A stretch of DNA of 43,139 bases from assembly GCA_009924735.1 (NCBI GenBank), contig RFQZ01000023.1, forward strand, positions 1-43,139. Direction: 5' to 3'. The DNA is from Flavobacteriia bacterium (GTDB lineage Bacteria; Bacteroidota; Bacteroidia; Flavobacteriales_D; Crocinitomicaceae). The stretch's first letter is position 1, and each line of letters begins with the position of its first letter. Positions 32,296 through 40,733 of the stretch are shown here, in pieces. The position numbers and the translations under genes are program-made. A model generated the notes under the pieces. It saw only the letters and a program-made list of their open reading frames with translations, did not search any database and was not told the DNA's origin.

Positions 32296-32763
32296 ATGAC
32301 ACTTGAACAAATAAAGAAACACCTAGGCACAGTTCAAACCTTAACATTTGAGCTTCAAAACGGAACACTTGTTCCCGAACATTTCCATGTAACAGAAGTT
32401 GGGGTTGTCACGAAACACTACATTGACTGCGGCGGTGACATCAGGATAGAGAAGGTGGCAAATTTTCAATTATGGGACGCCAATGATTATGATCACCGTT
32501 TAAAACCCGGAAAATTGCTCAACATCATTAAACTTTCAGAAGAAAAAATAGGAATGGAGAATTTGGAAATTGAAGTTGAATATCAAAGTGAGACCATCGG
32601 GAAATATGATTTAGGTTTCAATGGTAGAAACTTTATTCTTCTTTCCAAAAAGACAGCCTGTTTGGCCTCTGACAGCTGTGGCATACCAAAAGAACCACTG
32701 AAAGAAAGTGCACCAGAATTACCCACTCAAAATGCTTGCACGCCAGGGAGTGGCTGCTGTTAA
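32296..32763 (+). CDS. DUF6428-like protein of the ars operon
   Basis: A 155-residue cytoplasmic protein that I recognise as the DUF6428 type often found between arsR and arsC in Flavobacteriales. The body (VPEHFHVTEVGVVTKHYIDCGG, VANFQLWDANDYDHRLKPGKLL) is conserved in this group. The C-terminus is Cys-rich (TACLASDSCGIP, NACTPGSGCC), a plausible metalloid-binding or metal-transfer tail. The molecular role is unknown. It lies 23 bases after arsR. Confidence 0.8.
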   Translation: MTLEQIKKHLGTVQTLTFELQNGTLVPEHFHVTEVGVVTKHYIDCGGDIRIEKVANFQLWDANDYDHRLKPGKLLNIIKLSEEKIGMENLEIEVEYQSETIGKYDLGFNGRNFILLSKKTACLASDSCGIPKEPLKESAPELPTQNACTPGSGCC

Positions 32764-32766
32764 CGT

Positions 32767-32922
32767 ATGAGACAAATCATCGCTTATTTAGGCAGACACA
32801 AAAGATTTCTGTTGATCATCCTCGGGATTGTTTCCCTGAATTTTGCTTATGGTTTTGATGCAAGGTTCACAATCATAAACCTTCTTTGGATAGCAATCAG
32901 CGTATTAAAAATAGACAGATGA
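32767..32922 (+). CDS. Small membrane protein of the ars operon (51 residues)
   Basis: A short open frame starting at ATG 32767, three bases after the previous stop, and ending with TGA that overlaps the arsC ATG (ATGA). The 51 residues begin MRQIIAYLGRHKRFLL and contain two hydrophobic stretches (about 14-28, FLLIILGIVSLNFAY, and about 35-48, TIINLLWIAISVL) separated by a short polar loop, so a two-span inner-membrane protein is likely. Tight spacing on both sides supports it as a real gene. No family is recognised. Confidence 0.7.
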   Translation: MRQIIAYLGRHKRFLLIILGIVSLNFAYGFDARFTIINLLWIAISVLKIDR

Positions 32923-33338
32923 AAAAAGTATTGGTTTTATGCACCGGAAACAGTTGTCGAAGTCAGATTGCCGAAGCGTACCTGCGAACTTTCGCGGGGG
33001 ATAAAGCAGAAATTTACAGTGCAGGAGTTGAAACGCACGGGGTGAATCCCCGCGCAATTGCAACCATGTTAGAGGACGGCATTGACCTTTCAAAACACAC
33101 TTCAAACAACGTGGAAGAATATTTCAACATAGACTTCGATTTTGTTATCACCGTTTGCGACAATGCAAAGGAACGTTGTCCGTATTTTCCAACAAGAGCT
33201 TTAATGTTCCATCAAAACTTTCCCGATCCTGCAAAGGCAATCGGAACGGAAACAGAAATTTTAGCTCAATTTCGCAGCGTGCGAGAAATGATAAAAACCT
33301 TTTCATTGCGATTTGTGTCCGACCATTTGACGGAATGA
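32919..33338 (+). CDS. arsC: Arsenate reductase, thioredoxin-coupled type
   Basis: A 139-residue reductase of the low-molecular-weight phosphatase type, converting arsenate to arsenite. The P-loop CTGNSCRS (Cys8 nucleophile) is at the start and the second and third redox Cys are in VCDNAKERCPYFP. The start is ATG 32919 because MKKVLVLCTG is the family start and it overlaps the stop of the small membrane gene. It is the last gene of the operon; an arsenite pump (ACR3 or ArsB) does not follow, so export must be encoded elsewhere. Confidence 0.93.
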   Translation: MKKVLVLCTGNSCRSQIAEAYLRTFAGDKAEIYSAGVETHGVNPRAIATMLEDGIDLSKHTSNNVEEYFNIDFDFVITVCDNAKERCPYFPTRALMFHQNFPDPAKAIGTETEILAQFRSVREMIKTFSLRFVSDHLTE

Positions 33339-33426
33339 CGCAGTAGGCTTTGAAAACCAAAACTTTCTTAATTGGAATGGACTCGAAGCAAATAGACCTT
33401 GCTTTTCCAGTTGAAGCAGCGACCGA

Positions 33427-34590
33427 TTAAAGTGTCCCTCTGTTGTCCTGTTCGCGCTCTATCGCTTCAAACAATGCCTTGAAGTTTCCTTTTCCGAAAG
33501 ATTGGGCACCCTTGCGTTGAATGACCTCAAAGAACATCGTTGGTCGGTCCAAAACAGGTTTTGTAAACAACTGAAGCAAATACCCTTCGTCGTCTCGGTC
33601 TATCAAAATACCATGCGACTTGAGCAATTCAATGTCTTCGTCAATGGCTCCTACCCTTTCCAATAAGTCATCGTAATACGTTTCTGGAACGTACAAAAAT
33701 TCAACACCCCTGTCGCGCATTGCGGACACGGTAGCCACAATGTCATCCGTTGCCACTGCAATGTGCTGAACCCCTGGTCCATTGTAAAAATCGAGGTATT
33801 CTTCAATCTGTGATTTCTTTTTTCCTTCTGCAGGTTCATTGATTGGGAATTTGATGCGGCCATTCCCGTTGCTCATTACCTTCGACATGAGTGCTGTAAA
33901 TTCTGTTGAGATGTCATTGTCATCAAAAGAAATGATTTGGGCAAAGCCCATCACTTTTGCATAAAATTCCACCCATTGATTCATTTCGTTCCAACCCACA
34001 TTCCCTACCATGTGGTCAATGAACTTAAGACCCACCGGCGCTGGATTGTAGTGGGTTGTCCATGTTCTAAATCCAGGTAAGAAAACCCCTTCGTAACCTT
34101 GTCTTTCAACGAAAATGTGTACGGTTTCACCGTAGGTATAGATGCCAGAACGTACCACATACCCGTGTTCATCTGCTTCTCTGGTTGGTTCCATGTAGGA
34201 AACCGCACCTCGTTTGATGGTTTCTTCATAGGCCTTGGTAGCGTCTTCTACCCAAAGCGCAACGACCTTTACGCCATCCCCATGTTTGAGGATGTGCGCA
34301 TTGATTTCACCTGTTTCTGTCAAAGGCGTAGTCAATACCAATCGAATTTTACCTTGTCTTAATACATAAGAAACCCTGTCCTTCATCCCTGTTTCTAATC
34401 CGGCGTACGCTTCCGATTGAAATCCAAATGCCGTTTTGTAATACAGTGCAGATTGTTTTGCATTCCCAACGTATAACTCGACATAATCAGTCCCTAACAA
34501 CGGGAGGAAATCACCTGCCTCGTCAAAGATTTTTTTCAAGCTATACTCATAATTGGCAATGTCCTTCAGGTTTTTTATTTCTTCGCTCAT
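33427..34590 (-). CDS. hppD: 4-Hydroxyphenylpyruvate dioxygenase
   Basis: Fe(II) enzyme that turns 4-hydroxyphenylpyruvate into homogentisate in tyrosine breakdown. Length is 387. The two vicinal-oxygen-chelate halves are visible: LLGTDYVELYVGNA with an AFGF segment, and FIDHMVGNV with the first iron His, GVQHIAVAT with the second, and FFEVIQRKGAQSFGKGNF with the Glu ligand. The end GNFKALFEAIEREQ is the usual C-terminus. It lies 27 bases after hmgA on the same strand, so the two form a tyrosine-catabolic operon. Confidence 0.97.
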   Translation of the reverse strand: MSEEIKNLKDIANYEYSLKKIFDEAGDFLPLLGTDYVELYVGNAKQSALYYKTAFGFQSEAYAGLETGMKDRVSYVLRQGKIRLVLTTPLTETGEINAHILKHGDGVKVVALWVEDATKAYEETIKRGAVSYMEPTREADEHGYVVRSGIYTYGETVHIFVERQGYEGVFLPGFRTWTTHYNPAPVGLKFIDHMVGNVGWNEMNQWVEFYAKVMGFAQIISFDDNDISTEFTALMSKVMSNGNGRIKFPINEPAEGKKKSQIEEYLDFYNGPGVQHIAVATDDIVATVSAMRDRGVEFLYVPETYYDDLLERVGAIDEDIELLKSHGILIDRDDEGYLLQLFTKPVLDRPTMFFEVIQRKGAQSFGKGNFKALFEAIEREQDNRGTL

Positions 34591-34617
34591 GCTGTTTTTT
34601 TTACAAAGTTATTTATT

Positions 34618-35775
34618 CTAGTGAATCCAAGATTTTTCATATCCTTCCACTTTCAATCCAAGGGCTTGGGTTGTGAGTTTAAGGGGGCGAAAGGTATCGA
34701 TCATCACGGCAAGTTCTTGGGTTTCTGTCTTGCCAATGCTTCTTTCATAAGCGCCTGGGTGAGGACCGTGGGGAATTCCCGCAGGATGTAAAGTGATTTG
34801 ACCTTTTTCGATGTTGTTTCTGCTCATAAAATCACCATCCACATAATACAGTACTTCATCAGAATCAATGTTGCTGTGGTTGTAAGGTGCAGGAATGGAA
34901 TCCGGATGGTAATCGTACAATCTTGGAACGAATGAGCACATTACAAAACCTGACGTTTCAAACGTTTGGTGAACGGGGGGCGGTTGGTGTACCCTACCGG
35001 TGATGGGTTCAAAATCATGTATGGAAAAGGCGTACGGATAATTATAGCCATCCCAACCAATTACATTGAAAGGGTGGTGGGCATACACATAGTTGTAAAC
35101 CATATCTTGCTTCTTAATTTTGATTAAGAAATCGCCGACATCGGAATGCGTTTCTAATTCATGCGGGGGACGAATGTCACGTTCACAATACGGAGAATGC
35201 TCCAACAGCTGACCAAACCAATTGCGGTAGCGTTTTGGGGTATACACCGGACTGAAGGATTGCACGATAAAAAGTCGATTGTTTGCATCGTTAAAATGAA
35301 TTTGATAAATCATTCCCCTTGGAATCACCAAGTAATCGCCGTAAGCAAAATTGATGTTGCCCAACTGGGTTTTCAACACGCCGCTGCCTTGATGTACAAA
35401 GAAAACCTCATCGGCATCCGCATTTTTATAAAAGCAATCGGTCATGGAAGCTGTAGGTGCAGCCAATTCGATGTAACAATCTGAATTTACCAGTAAGGGT
35501 GTTCTGCTTTTTAAAAAGTCGGCATTGGGTTCCAATTGAAAACCTTGCAAGGAAAACATCGCTAGGTTCTTATCCACTGCGATTTCTGGAGCAACAGATT
35601 CAGAACCCAAAATTTCTTTCACCACGGTAGGTGGATGAACATGGTACAATAGGGAGGACATGCCTTCAAATCCTACGGTTCCAAACAATTGCTCGTGGTA
35701 TAATTCACCATTGGGTTGTCTAAAAACCGTGTGTCTCTTTGGTGGAATTTGTCCAAGCTTCTTGTAAAATGGCAT
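34618..35775 (-). CDS. hmgA: Homogentisate 1,2-dioxygenase
   Basis: Ring-cleaving Fe(II) dioxygenase that makes maleylacetoacetate from homogentisate, 385 residues. Visible parts are GDYLVIPRGMIYQI in the cupin region, AHHPFNVIGWDGYNYPYAFSIHDF, and the C-terminal iron site: NHSNIDSDEVLYYVDGDF and LHPAGIPHGPHPGAYE. Transcribed before hppD. The later steps (maleylacetoacetate isomerase, fumarylacetoacetase) are not in the window. Confidence 0.97.
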   Translation of the reverse strand: MPFYKKLGQIPPKRHTVFRQPNGELYHEQLFGTVGFEGMSSLLYHVHPPTVVKEILGSESVAPEIAVDKNLAMFSLQGFQLEPNADFLKSRTPLLVNSDCYIELAAPTASMTDCFYKNADADEVFFVHQGSGVLKTQLGNINFAYGDYLVIPRGMIYQIHFNDANNRLFIVQSFSPVYTPKRYRNWFGQLLEHSPYCERDIRPPHELETHSDVGDFLIKIKKQDMVYNYVYAHHPFNVIGWDGYNYPYAFSIHDFEPITGRVHQPPPVHQTFETSGFVMCSFVPRLYDYHPDSIPAPYNHSNIDSDEVLYYVDGDFMSRNNIEKGQITLHPAGIPHGPHPGAYERSIGKTETQELAVMIDTFRPLKLTTQALGLKVEGYEKSWIH

Positions 35776-35888
35776 ATGTACTATTTTAAGTTAATGATTA
35801 TCCAACCAAAAATACCTCAGTTCAAAGCAACGCCCAAATGATTTTAATCAGTTTTTTAAAAAAAAACAATTTTAGAAAAGAACTTACT

Positions 35889-35896
35889 TAAATTTG
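35889..35896 (+). promoter_or_regulatory. -7 box of the threonine dehydrogenase gene
   Basis: TAAATTTG matches TAnnTTTG, 11 bases before the ATG at 35908. The upstream region is a run of A residues without a clear TTTG box. Confidence 0.5.
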
Positions 35897-35907
35897 TTCT
35901 ACTCATT

Positions 35908-36846
35908 ATGGCAAAAACAATCATCATAGGCGCATGCGGTCAAATAGGTACCGAGCTCACGTTGGCACTGCGTCAAAAATACGGAAACGATCAGGTTATC
36001 GCGGCAGATTTGAAAGAAACCTGTCCTGAAATCCTTAACGAAGGCCCTTACGTTCAAATGGACATTTTGAACAAGGAATTTGTTTGTGAATACCTTAAAA
36101 ACCATGAAGTCACTACGGTTTACTTGCTCGCCGCTTTGTTGTCAGCGACCGCAGAGAAAAACCCGGCTTTTGCATGGAAATTAAACATGGAAGGGCTGTT
36201 CACCATTTTGGACCTTGCCAAAGAAGGGTTTGTTAAAAAAATCTTTTGGCCCAGTTCGATTGCCGTATTCGGTCCCACCACCCCAGCAGACAATACGCCT
36301 CAACACACCATCATGGAACCCTCTACCGTTTACGGTATTTCAAAACAAGCAGGCGAACGTTGGTGCGAATATTATTTCAACAAATTTGGAGTGGATGTCA
36401 GGAGCATTCGCTATCCAGGTTTGATTTCCTACAAAAGTTTACCCGGTGGAGGAACGACAGATTACGCAGTCGATATTTTTTACCAAGCAAAAAAGTCTGG
36501 GAATTTCGAATGTTTCCTCAAGGAAGACACCGCCCTTCCGATGATGTTTATGGAGGATGCCATCCATGCAACCCTGCAACTAATGGATGCCCCAAGCGAA
36601 CAAATCAAAATCCGTTCAGCGTACAACTTGGCAGGCATCAGCTTCAATCCGAAGACGCTTTCCGATGAAATCAAGAAACACATGCCTGAATTCGCCATTT
36701 CCTATGCGCCCGATTTTAGGCAAGCCATTGCAGACTCTTGGCCGAATTCCATCGACGACAGCTACGCTCAAAAAGATTGGGGTTGGCAACACAAGTATGA
36801 CTTAGCTGCTTTGGTAGATGTCATGCTGAAAAATGTATCTGTCTAA
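35908..36846 (+). CDS. L-threonine 3-dehydrogenase, SDR type
   Basis: NAD-dependent enzyme of the extended short-chain-dehydrogenase family that oxidises threonine to 2-amino-3-ketobutyrate. The 312-residue protein starts with the Rossmann loop IIGACGQIGTEL, has the catalytic YGISK (Tyr and Lys) and the substrate segment RYPGLISYKSLPGGGTTDYA, which is a mark of the threonine dehydrogenase subgroup rather than sugar epimerases. It has its own promoter. The gene that would finish the path (2-amino-3-ketobutyrate CoA ligase) is not in the window. Confidence 0.9.
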   Translation: MAKTIIIGACGQIGTELTLALRQKYGNDQVIAADLKETCPEILNEGPYVQMDILNKEFVCEYLKNHEVTTVYLLAALLSATAEKNPAFAWKLNMEGLFTILDLAKEGFVKKIFWPSSIAVFGPTTPADNTPQHTIMEPSTVYGISKQAGERWCEYYFNKFGVDVRSIRYPGLISYKSLPGGGTTDYAVDIFYQAKKSGNFECFLKEDTALPMMFMEDAIHATLQLMDAPSEQIKIRSAYNLAGISFNPKTLSDEIKKHMPEFAISYAPDFRQAIADSWPNSIDDSYAQKDWGWQHKYDLAALVDVMLKNVSV

Positions 36847-36879
36847 AAATATTTTCACTTTGTTTAATATTTTTTGTGA

Positions 36880-36925
36880 TTTGTTAAACACATTTTGTTT
36901 AACTTTGTAACAACATTGTTAAACA
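36880..36925 (+). promoter_or_regulatory. Promoter and repeated TTGTTAAACA sites of the carotenoid operon
   Basis: The decamer TTGTTAAACA occurs at 36881-36890 and 36916-36925, with the reverse-oriented GTTTAAC at 36897-36903 between them. A -7 box TAACTTTG (36900-36907) lies inside the array and TTTG at 36880-36883 could be the -33 box at a short 16-bp spacing. The array ends 6 bases before the sigma-factor ATG. It is a likely site for a repressor or activator of the operon. Confidence 0.6.
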
Positions 36926-36931
36926 GAATTT

Positions 36932-37444
36932 ATGTCAACCATAGAATTTAACGAAGCACTTACTGACCTTCAGGGGAATTTACAATCCTTTGCGTACAAT
37001 TTCACCAGAAACCAAGAAGACGCTCAAGACCTTACCCAGGAAACTTTGCTGAAAGCGATATCCTACCGAAGTTATTACACGCCCAACACGAACTTTAAGG
37101 CATGGGTTTTTACCATCATGCGAAACATTTTCATCAACCAATACAGGAGAAAAGTTAAGTCGAGAACCATCTTTGATTTTTCAAACGACGGGTATTTGAT
37201 GGCGAACAACATGAGTACGCATGAATCACCTTTGGAGCAGATTTCAGTAAAAGATATTTTACAAAAAATCGAAGGTTTGAACGACGAACTGAGAATTCCT
37301 TTCGAGATGCACTTCGAAGGATTCAAATATAAAGAGATCGCAATTCACTTAAATTTGCCAATTGGTACAATTAAGAGCCGTATCTTTATCGCGCGAAAAA
37401 AACTGATGGAACAACTTCCTGGTTATCATTTTTCGGCAAATTAA
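36932..37444 (+). CDS. ECF-type RNA polymerase sigma factor
   Basis: A 170-residue sigma-70 family factor with region 2 (about 10-75: DAQDLTQETLLKAI, FKAWVFTIMRNIFINQYRR) and region 4 (about 110-160: RIPFEMHFEGFKYKEIAIHLNLPIGTIK, SRIFIARKKL). It is the first gene of the pigment operon; crtI begins one base after its stop. In Bacteroidota an ECF factor is often beside crtI and crtB and drives them, so it likely controls its own operon. No anti-sigma gene is adjacent, so another control, perhaps at the GTTAAAC sites, must keep it in check. Confidence 0.92.
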   Translation: MSTIEFNEALTDLQGNLQSFAYNFTRNQEDAQDLTQETLLKAISYRSYYTPNTNFKAWVFTIMRNIFINQYRRKVKSRTIFDFSNDGYLMANNMSTHESPLEQISVKDILQKIEGLNDELRIPFEMHFEGFKYKEIAIHLNLPIGTIKSRIFIARKKLMEQLPGYHFSAN

Positions 37445-37445
37445 T

Positions 37446-38921
37446 ATGAGCAAAAAGGCAACGGTATTAGGGGCAGGAATTTCTGGATTGTCCGCAGCGG
37501 CGTTCATGGCAAAAGCAGGTTGGGAAGTTACCATACTGGAGAAAAATTCCAGCATTGGTGGCCGCGCCCGTCAATTCACAGAAATGGGGTTTACCTTCGA
37601 CATGGGTCCAAGTTGGTATTGGATGCCCGATGTATTTGAAAGGTTTTACAACCAGTTTGGGCATACAGCCTCCGACTTTTACGAACTCAAACGCTTGGAT
37701 CCTTCTTACCGCGTTTACTGGCCTGACAAAACCTACACAGACATTCCCGCAGAATTATCCGCCTTGTGCGCTTGGTTCGAATCCCTTGAAGCCGGTAGCG
37801 CAAAAAAACTGGAGGCTTTTTTGGCTGAAGCCAAATATAAGTATGAAGTAGGTATGAAAGATTTGGTATACAAACCCAGCTTGAAACTTACAGAATTTGT
37901 CGATTTCCGCCTGTTGAAAGGACTTTTTTCAATGGACTTAACAACCTCTTTTTCGAAGTACATCCGCAAGTACTTCTCCCATCCAAAAATACTATCGCTT
38001 TTGGAATTCCCTGTGCTGTTTTTAGGTGCTTTGCCTGAAGAAACACCTGCCTTGTATTCCTTAATGAACTATGCTGACATCGAATTGGGGACTTGGTACC
38101 CAATGGGAGGGATGTATAAATTTATAGAAGCATTTGAAAAAATTGCCGTTTCGCAAGGGGTGAAAATCATTACCAATGCGGAGGTGGTCGACATTGAAAA
38201 AACAGGAAAAAATGCCACTGCAGCTGTACTTGCAGATGGTACTCGGTATGAGAGTGATGTCTTCATTTCCAGTGCGGATTATCACCACACGGACAAAAAC
38301 ATTTTAAAAGATGCGTCCAATTATTCTGATGCCTATTGGGATAAAAAAACGATGGCGCCTTCTTGCTTGATTTATTACATCGGACTGACGGAACGCGTAA
38401 AGAATTTGGAACATCACAACTTGTTTTTTGACAAGAGCCTCGCAGTGCATGGCAAAGAAATTTACAAAACCCCGATTTGGCCAAGCGATCCTTTGTTTTA
38501 TATGAGTGTGCCCTCCATTACAGACCCTACCCTTGCGCCTGAAGGAATGGAAAACCTATTTTTCTTAATTCCGATTGCACCGAATTTACCAGACAACGAA
38601 GAAACGCGTCAACAGTATTTTGAAAAAATTACAGAAAGATTGTTTGAACTCACCGGAAATGACATCCGAGGTAAAATCGCTTACCAAAAAAGTTATTCGA
38701 TCACGGATTTTAAGAAAGATTACCATGCCTTCAAAGGAAATGCGTACGGATTGGCAAATACGCTAAACCAAACGGCCATCTTCAAACCGCGCATCAAAAG
38801 CAAACATTTGAAAAACTTCTATTTTACAGGCCAACTTACCGTACCAGGTCCGGGCGTGCCACCGTGCATTGTTTCAGGAGAGGTTGTTGCGAATGAAATA
38901 AATAAAAACTTTCGCCTATGA
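37446..38921 (+). CDS. crtI: Phytoene desaturase
   Basis: FAD-dependent desaturase that converts phytoene toward lycopene, 491 residues. The N-terminal FAD-binding motif is VLGAGISGLSAAAFMAKAGW with the ERILEKN-type acidic end (TILEKNSSIGGRAR). FTFDMGPSWYWMPDVFERF is typical of CrtI, and the C-terminal carotenoid desaturase end is TGQLTVPGPGVPPCIVSGE. It is coupled to crtB by a 4-base overlap. Other members desaturate C30 chains, but pairing with the crtB-type synthase and idi makes the C40 route likely. Confidence 0.95.
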   Translation: MSKKATVLGAGISGLSAAAFMAKAGWEVTILEKNSSIGGRARQFTEMGFTFDMGPSWYWMPDVFERFYNQFGHTASDFYELKRLDPSYRVYWPDKTYTDIPAELSALCAWFESLEAGSAKKLEAFLAEAKYKYEVGMKDLVYKPSLKLTEFVDFRLLKGLFSMDLTTSFSKYIRKYFSHPKILSLLEFPVLFLGALPEETPALYSLMNYADIELGTWYPMGGMYKFIEAFEKIAVSQGVKIITNAEVVDIEKTGKNATAAVLADGTRYESDVFISSADYHHTDKNILKDASNYSDAYWDKKTMAPSCLIYYIGLTERVKNLEHHNLFFDKSLAVHGKEIYKTPIWPSDPLFYMSVPSITDPTLAPEGMENLFFLIPIAPNLPDNEETRQQYFEKITERLFELTGNDIRGKIAYQKSYSITDFKKDYHAFKGNAYGLANTLNQTAIFKPRIKSKHLKNFYFTGQLTVPGPGVPPCIVSGEVVANEINKNFRL

Positions 38922-39754
38922 AAATGATTTTCGATGAACTGAGTATCGAAATGAGTACACTGACCACAAAGAAATACAGTACCTCTTTCTCATTAGGAAT
39001 AAAAACACTGAACAAAGACCTACAAAAACCGATTTATGCAATCTATGGCTTTGTTCGATTTGCAGATGAAATCGTAGACTCATTTCAAGAATTCAATGCC
39101 CTGGTTTTGTTAGAAGATTTCAAAGCGCAAACCTACCGTGCCATTGAACAAAAGATATCCCTCAACCCCATTTTGAATAGCTTTCAATGGGTGGTCAACA
39201 AGTACCAAATTCCGATGGAGTTAATAGACACCTTTCTCGCTTCCATGGAAATGGACCTTACTGAACATGACTACGACGAAGAAAAATACAAGCTGTACAT
39301 TCTTGGTTCTGCGGAAGTTGTTGGCTTAATGTGTTTGAAAGTCTTTGTCTCCGGCGATGAACAAGAATATAACCGACTGAAAGATGCAGCCATGAAACTT
39401 GGTTCTGCCTTTCAGAAAATTAATTTTTTACGCGATTTAAATGCAGATTTCCACCACCTCGGAAGGGTGTATTTCCCTGGAATTCAGATGGAACATTTTA
39501 ACGATGAAATAAAGGCAGCCATTGAAGTTGACATCGAAAAAGATTTTCAAGAAGGTTTCTTAGGCATTCAACAGTTGCCGAAAAAGGCACGCGCTGGGGT
39601 ATATTTGGCGTACCAATACTATTACAAACTTTTCCTGAAAATTAAAAAGACGTCAGCGGAAGTAATCCTCAACGAACGCATTCGCATTCCAAACAACAAA
39701 AAAATGCAAATTCTTCTTGCTGCATACTTTAAAAATAATTTAAACCTTCTATGA
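38918..39754 (+). CDS. crtB: Phytoene synthase
   Basis: Joins two geranylgeranyl diphosphates into phytoene; 278 residues. The two Asp-rich motifs that bind diphosphate are FVRFADEIVD (about residues 48-57) and KINFLRDLNAD (about 165-175). HHLGRVYFP is also conserved. It overlaps crtI and idi by 4 bases on each side, so the three are translated together. Squalene synthase-type activity is less likely given the crtI neighbour. Confidence 0.94.
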   Translation: MKMIFDELSIEMSTLTTKKYSTSFSLGIKTLNKDLQKPIYAIYGFVRFADEIVDSFQEFNALVLLEDFKAQTYRAIEQKISLNPILNSFQWVVNKYQIPMELIDTFLASMEMDLTEHDYDEEKYKLYILGSAEVVGLMCLKVFVSGDEQEYNRLKDAAMKLGSAFQKINFLRDLNADFHHLGRVYFPGIQMEHFNDEIKAAIEVDIEKDFQEGFLGIQQLPKKARAGVYLAYQYYYKLFLKIKKTSAEVILNERIRIPNNKKMQILLAAYFKNNLNLL

Positions 39755-40281
39755 GCATGCAATCCGTCATCTTGGTGGATGAACATGACAACGAGTTAGG
39801 CTCCATGGAAAAAATGGAAGCCCATCGCGAGGGAAAGCTTCACAGGGCGTTTTCTGTCTTTGTTTTCAACGGTAACAACGAATTGCTTTTGCAAAAAAGA
39901 GCCGTAGGAAAATACCATTCTGAAGGATTGTGGACCAACACCTGCTGCAGTCACCCCTCACCTGGAGAAACCGTAATCGAAGCAGCAAACAGAAGGCTCC
40001 AAGAAGAAATGGGAATGCAAACCTTTTTGTCAACACTGTTTCACTTTACCTATTTCGCTGAACTTGACAATCAATTAATTGAACACGAACTTGACCACGT
40101 GCTCATTGGCCATTCGGATGATGAACCCAAGCTCAACCCATTGGAAGTTTCTGAATATCGTTGGGAATCCCTAGATGCGATAAAGAAAGAAATGGAGGCT
40201 AATCCAAAACAATTCACGGTATGGTTTAAGAAAATCATTTTGGAATATCAACAACAATTTAAACAAACAACATTCGCATGA
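39751..40281 (+). CDS. idi: Isopentenyl-diphosphate delta-isomerase, type I
   Basis: Nudix-fold enzyme that interconverts IPP and DMAPP and so supplies the carotenoid pathway. The 176-residue protein shows HRAFSVFVFN, TNTCCSHPSPGE with the active Cys, EAANRRLQEEMGM (Nudix-like Glu helix) and ELDHVLIG with the second catalytic Glu. It overlaps crtB upstream and the pterin synthase homologue downstream by 4 bases each. Confidence 0.95.
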   Translation: MSMQSVILVDEHDNELGSMEKMEAHREGKLHRAFSVFVFNGNNELLLQKRAVGKYHSEGLWTNTCCSHPSPGETVIEAANRRLQEEMGMQTFLSTLFHFTYFAELDNQLIEHELDHVLIGHSDDEPKLNPLEVSEYRWESLDAIKKEMEANPKQFTVWFKKIILEYQQQFKQTTFA

Positions 40282-40682
40282 AAATCGTAAGAAGAGTAAC
40301 ATTCAACTCAGCACATAGGCTTTATCGCAAGGATTGGAGTGATGAAAAAAACCAAGAGGTATTTGGCCTTTGCAACAACCCTAATTTTCATGGACATAAT
40401 TATGTTATGGAAGTAGGCATTGAAGGACCCATTGACCCTGAAACGGGATTCATTTTAGACGTGAAAGTCATCAAACGCATTCTTTCGGAAGAAATCATCG
40501 AGCGCTTCGACCATCGCAACCTCAACCTAGACTGTCCAGAATTTCATTCCTTAAATCCCACGGTTGAAAACATCGCATGTGTATGCTACGATCTACTCGA
40601 ACCTAAGTTTTCTCAGTATGGAAAGCTGTCGCTTAAATTGTATGAAACCGAAAGTAACTGGGTAGAATACGCGGGGAAATAA
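40278..40682 (+). CDS. 6-Pyruvoyl-tetrahydropterin synthase/QueD family protein
   Basis: A 134-residue T-fold protein. Zinc ligands are visible: His in FNSAHRLY and the pair in NPNFHGHNYVMEV; the Cys of GLCNNPNF is the usual active-site Cys, and ETESNWVEY holds the pterin-anchoring Glu. Family members make 6-pyruvoyl-tetrahydropterin or the queuosine precursor (QueD). The other queuosine genes are not near. Being in an operon with a photolyase, a pterin product used as light-harvesting cofactor is a reasonable but unproven idea. The family is certain, the reaction is not. Confidence 0.9.
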   Translation: MKIVRRVTFNSAHRLYRKDWSDEKNQEVFGLCNNPNFHGHNYVMEVGIEGPIDPETGFILDVKVIKRILSEEIIERFDHRNLNLDCPEFHSLNPTVENIACVCYDLLEPKFSQYGKLSLKLYETESNWVEYAGK

Positions 40683-40733
40683 CCTGTAACTTCCTAAACG
40701 AAAACATAAGCTCGCAAGGGTTGTTAGTATGCT

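Noticed and set aside
33350..33430. 26-codon frame after arsC starting at TTG
   Set aside because: Too short, no family match, no ribosome site, and it overlaps the hppD stop.
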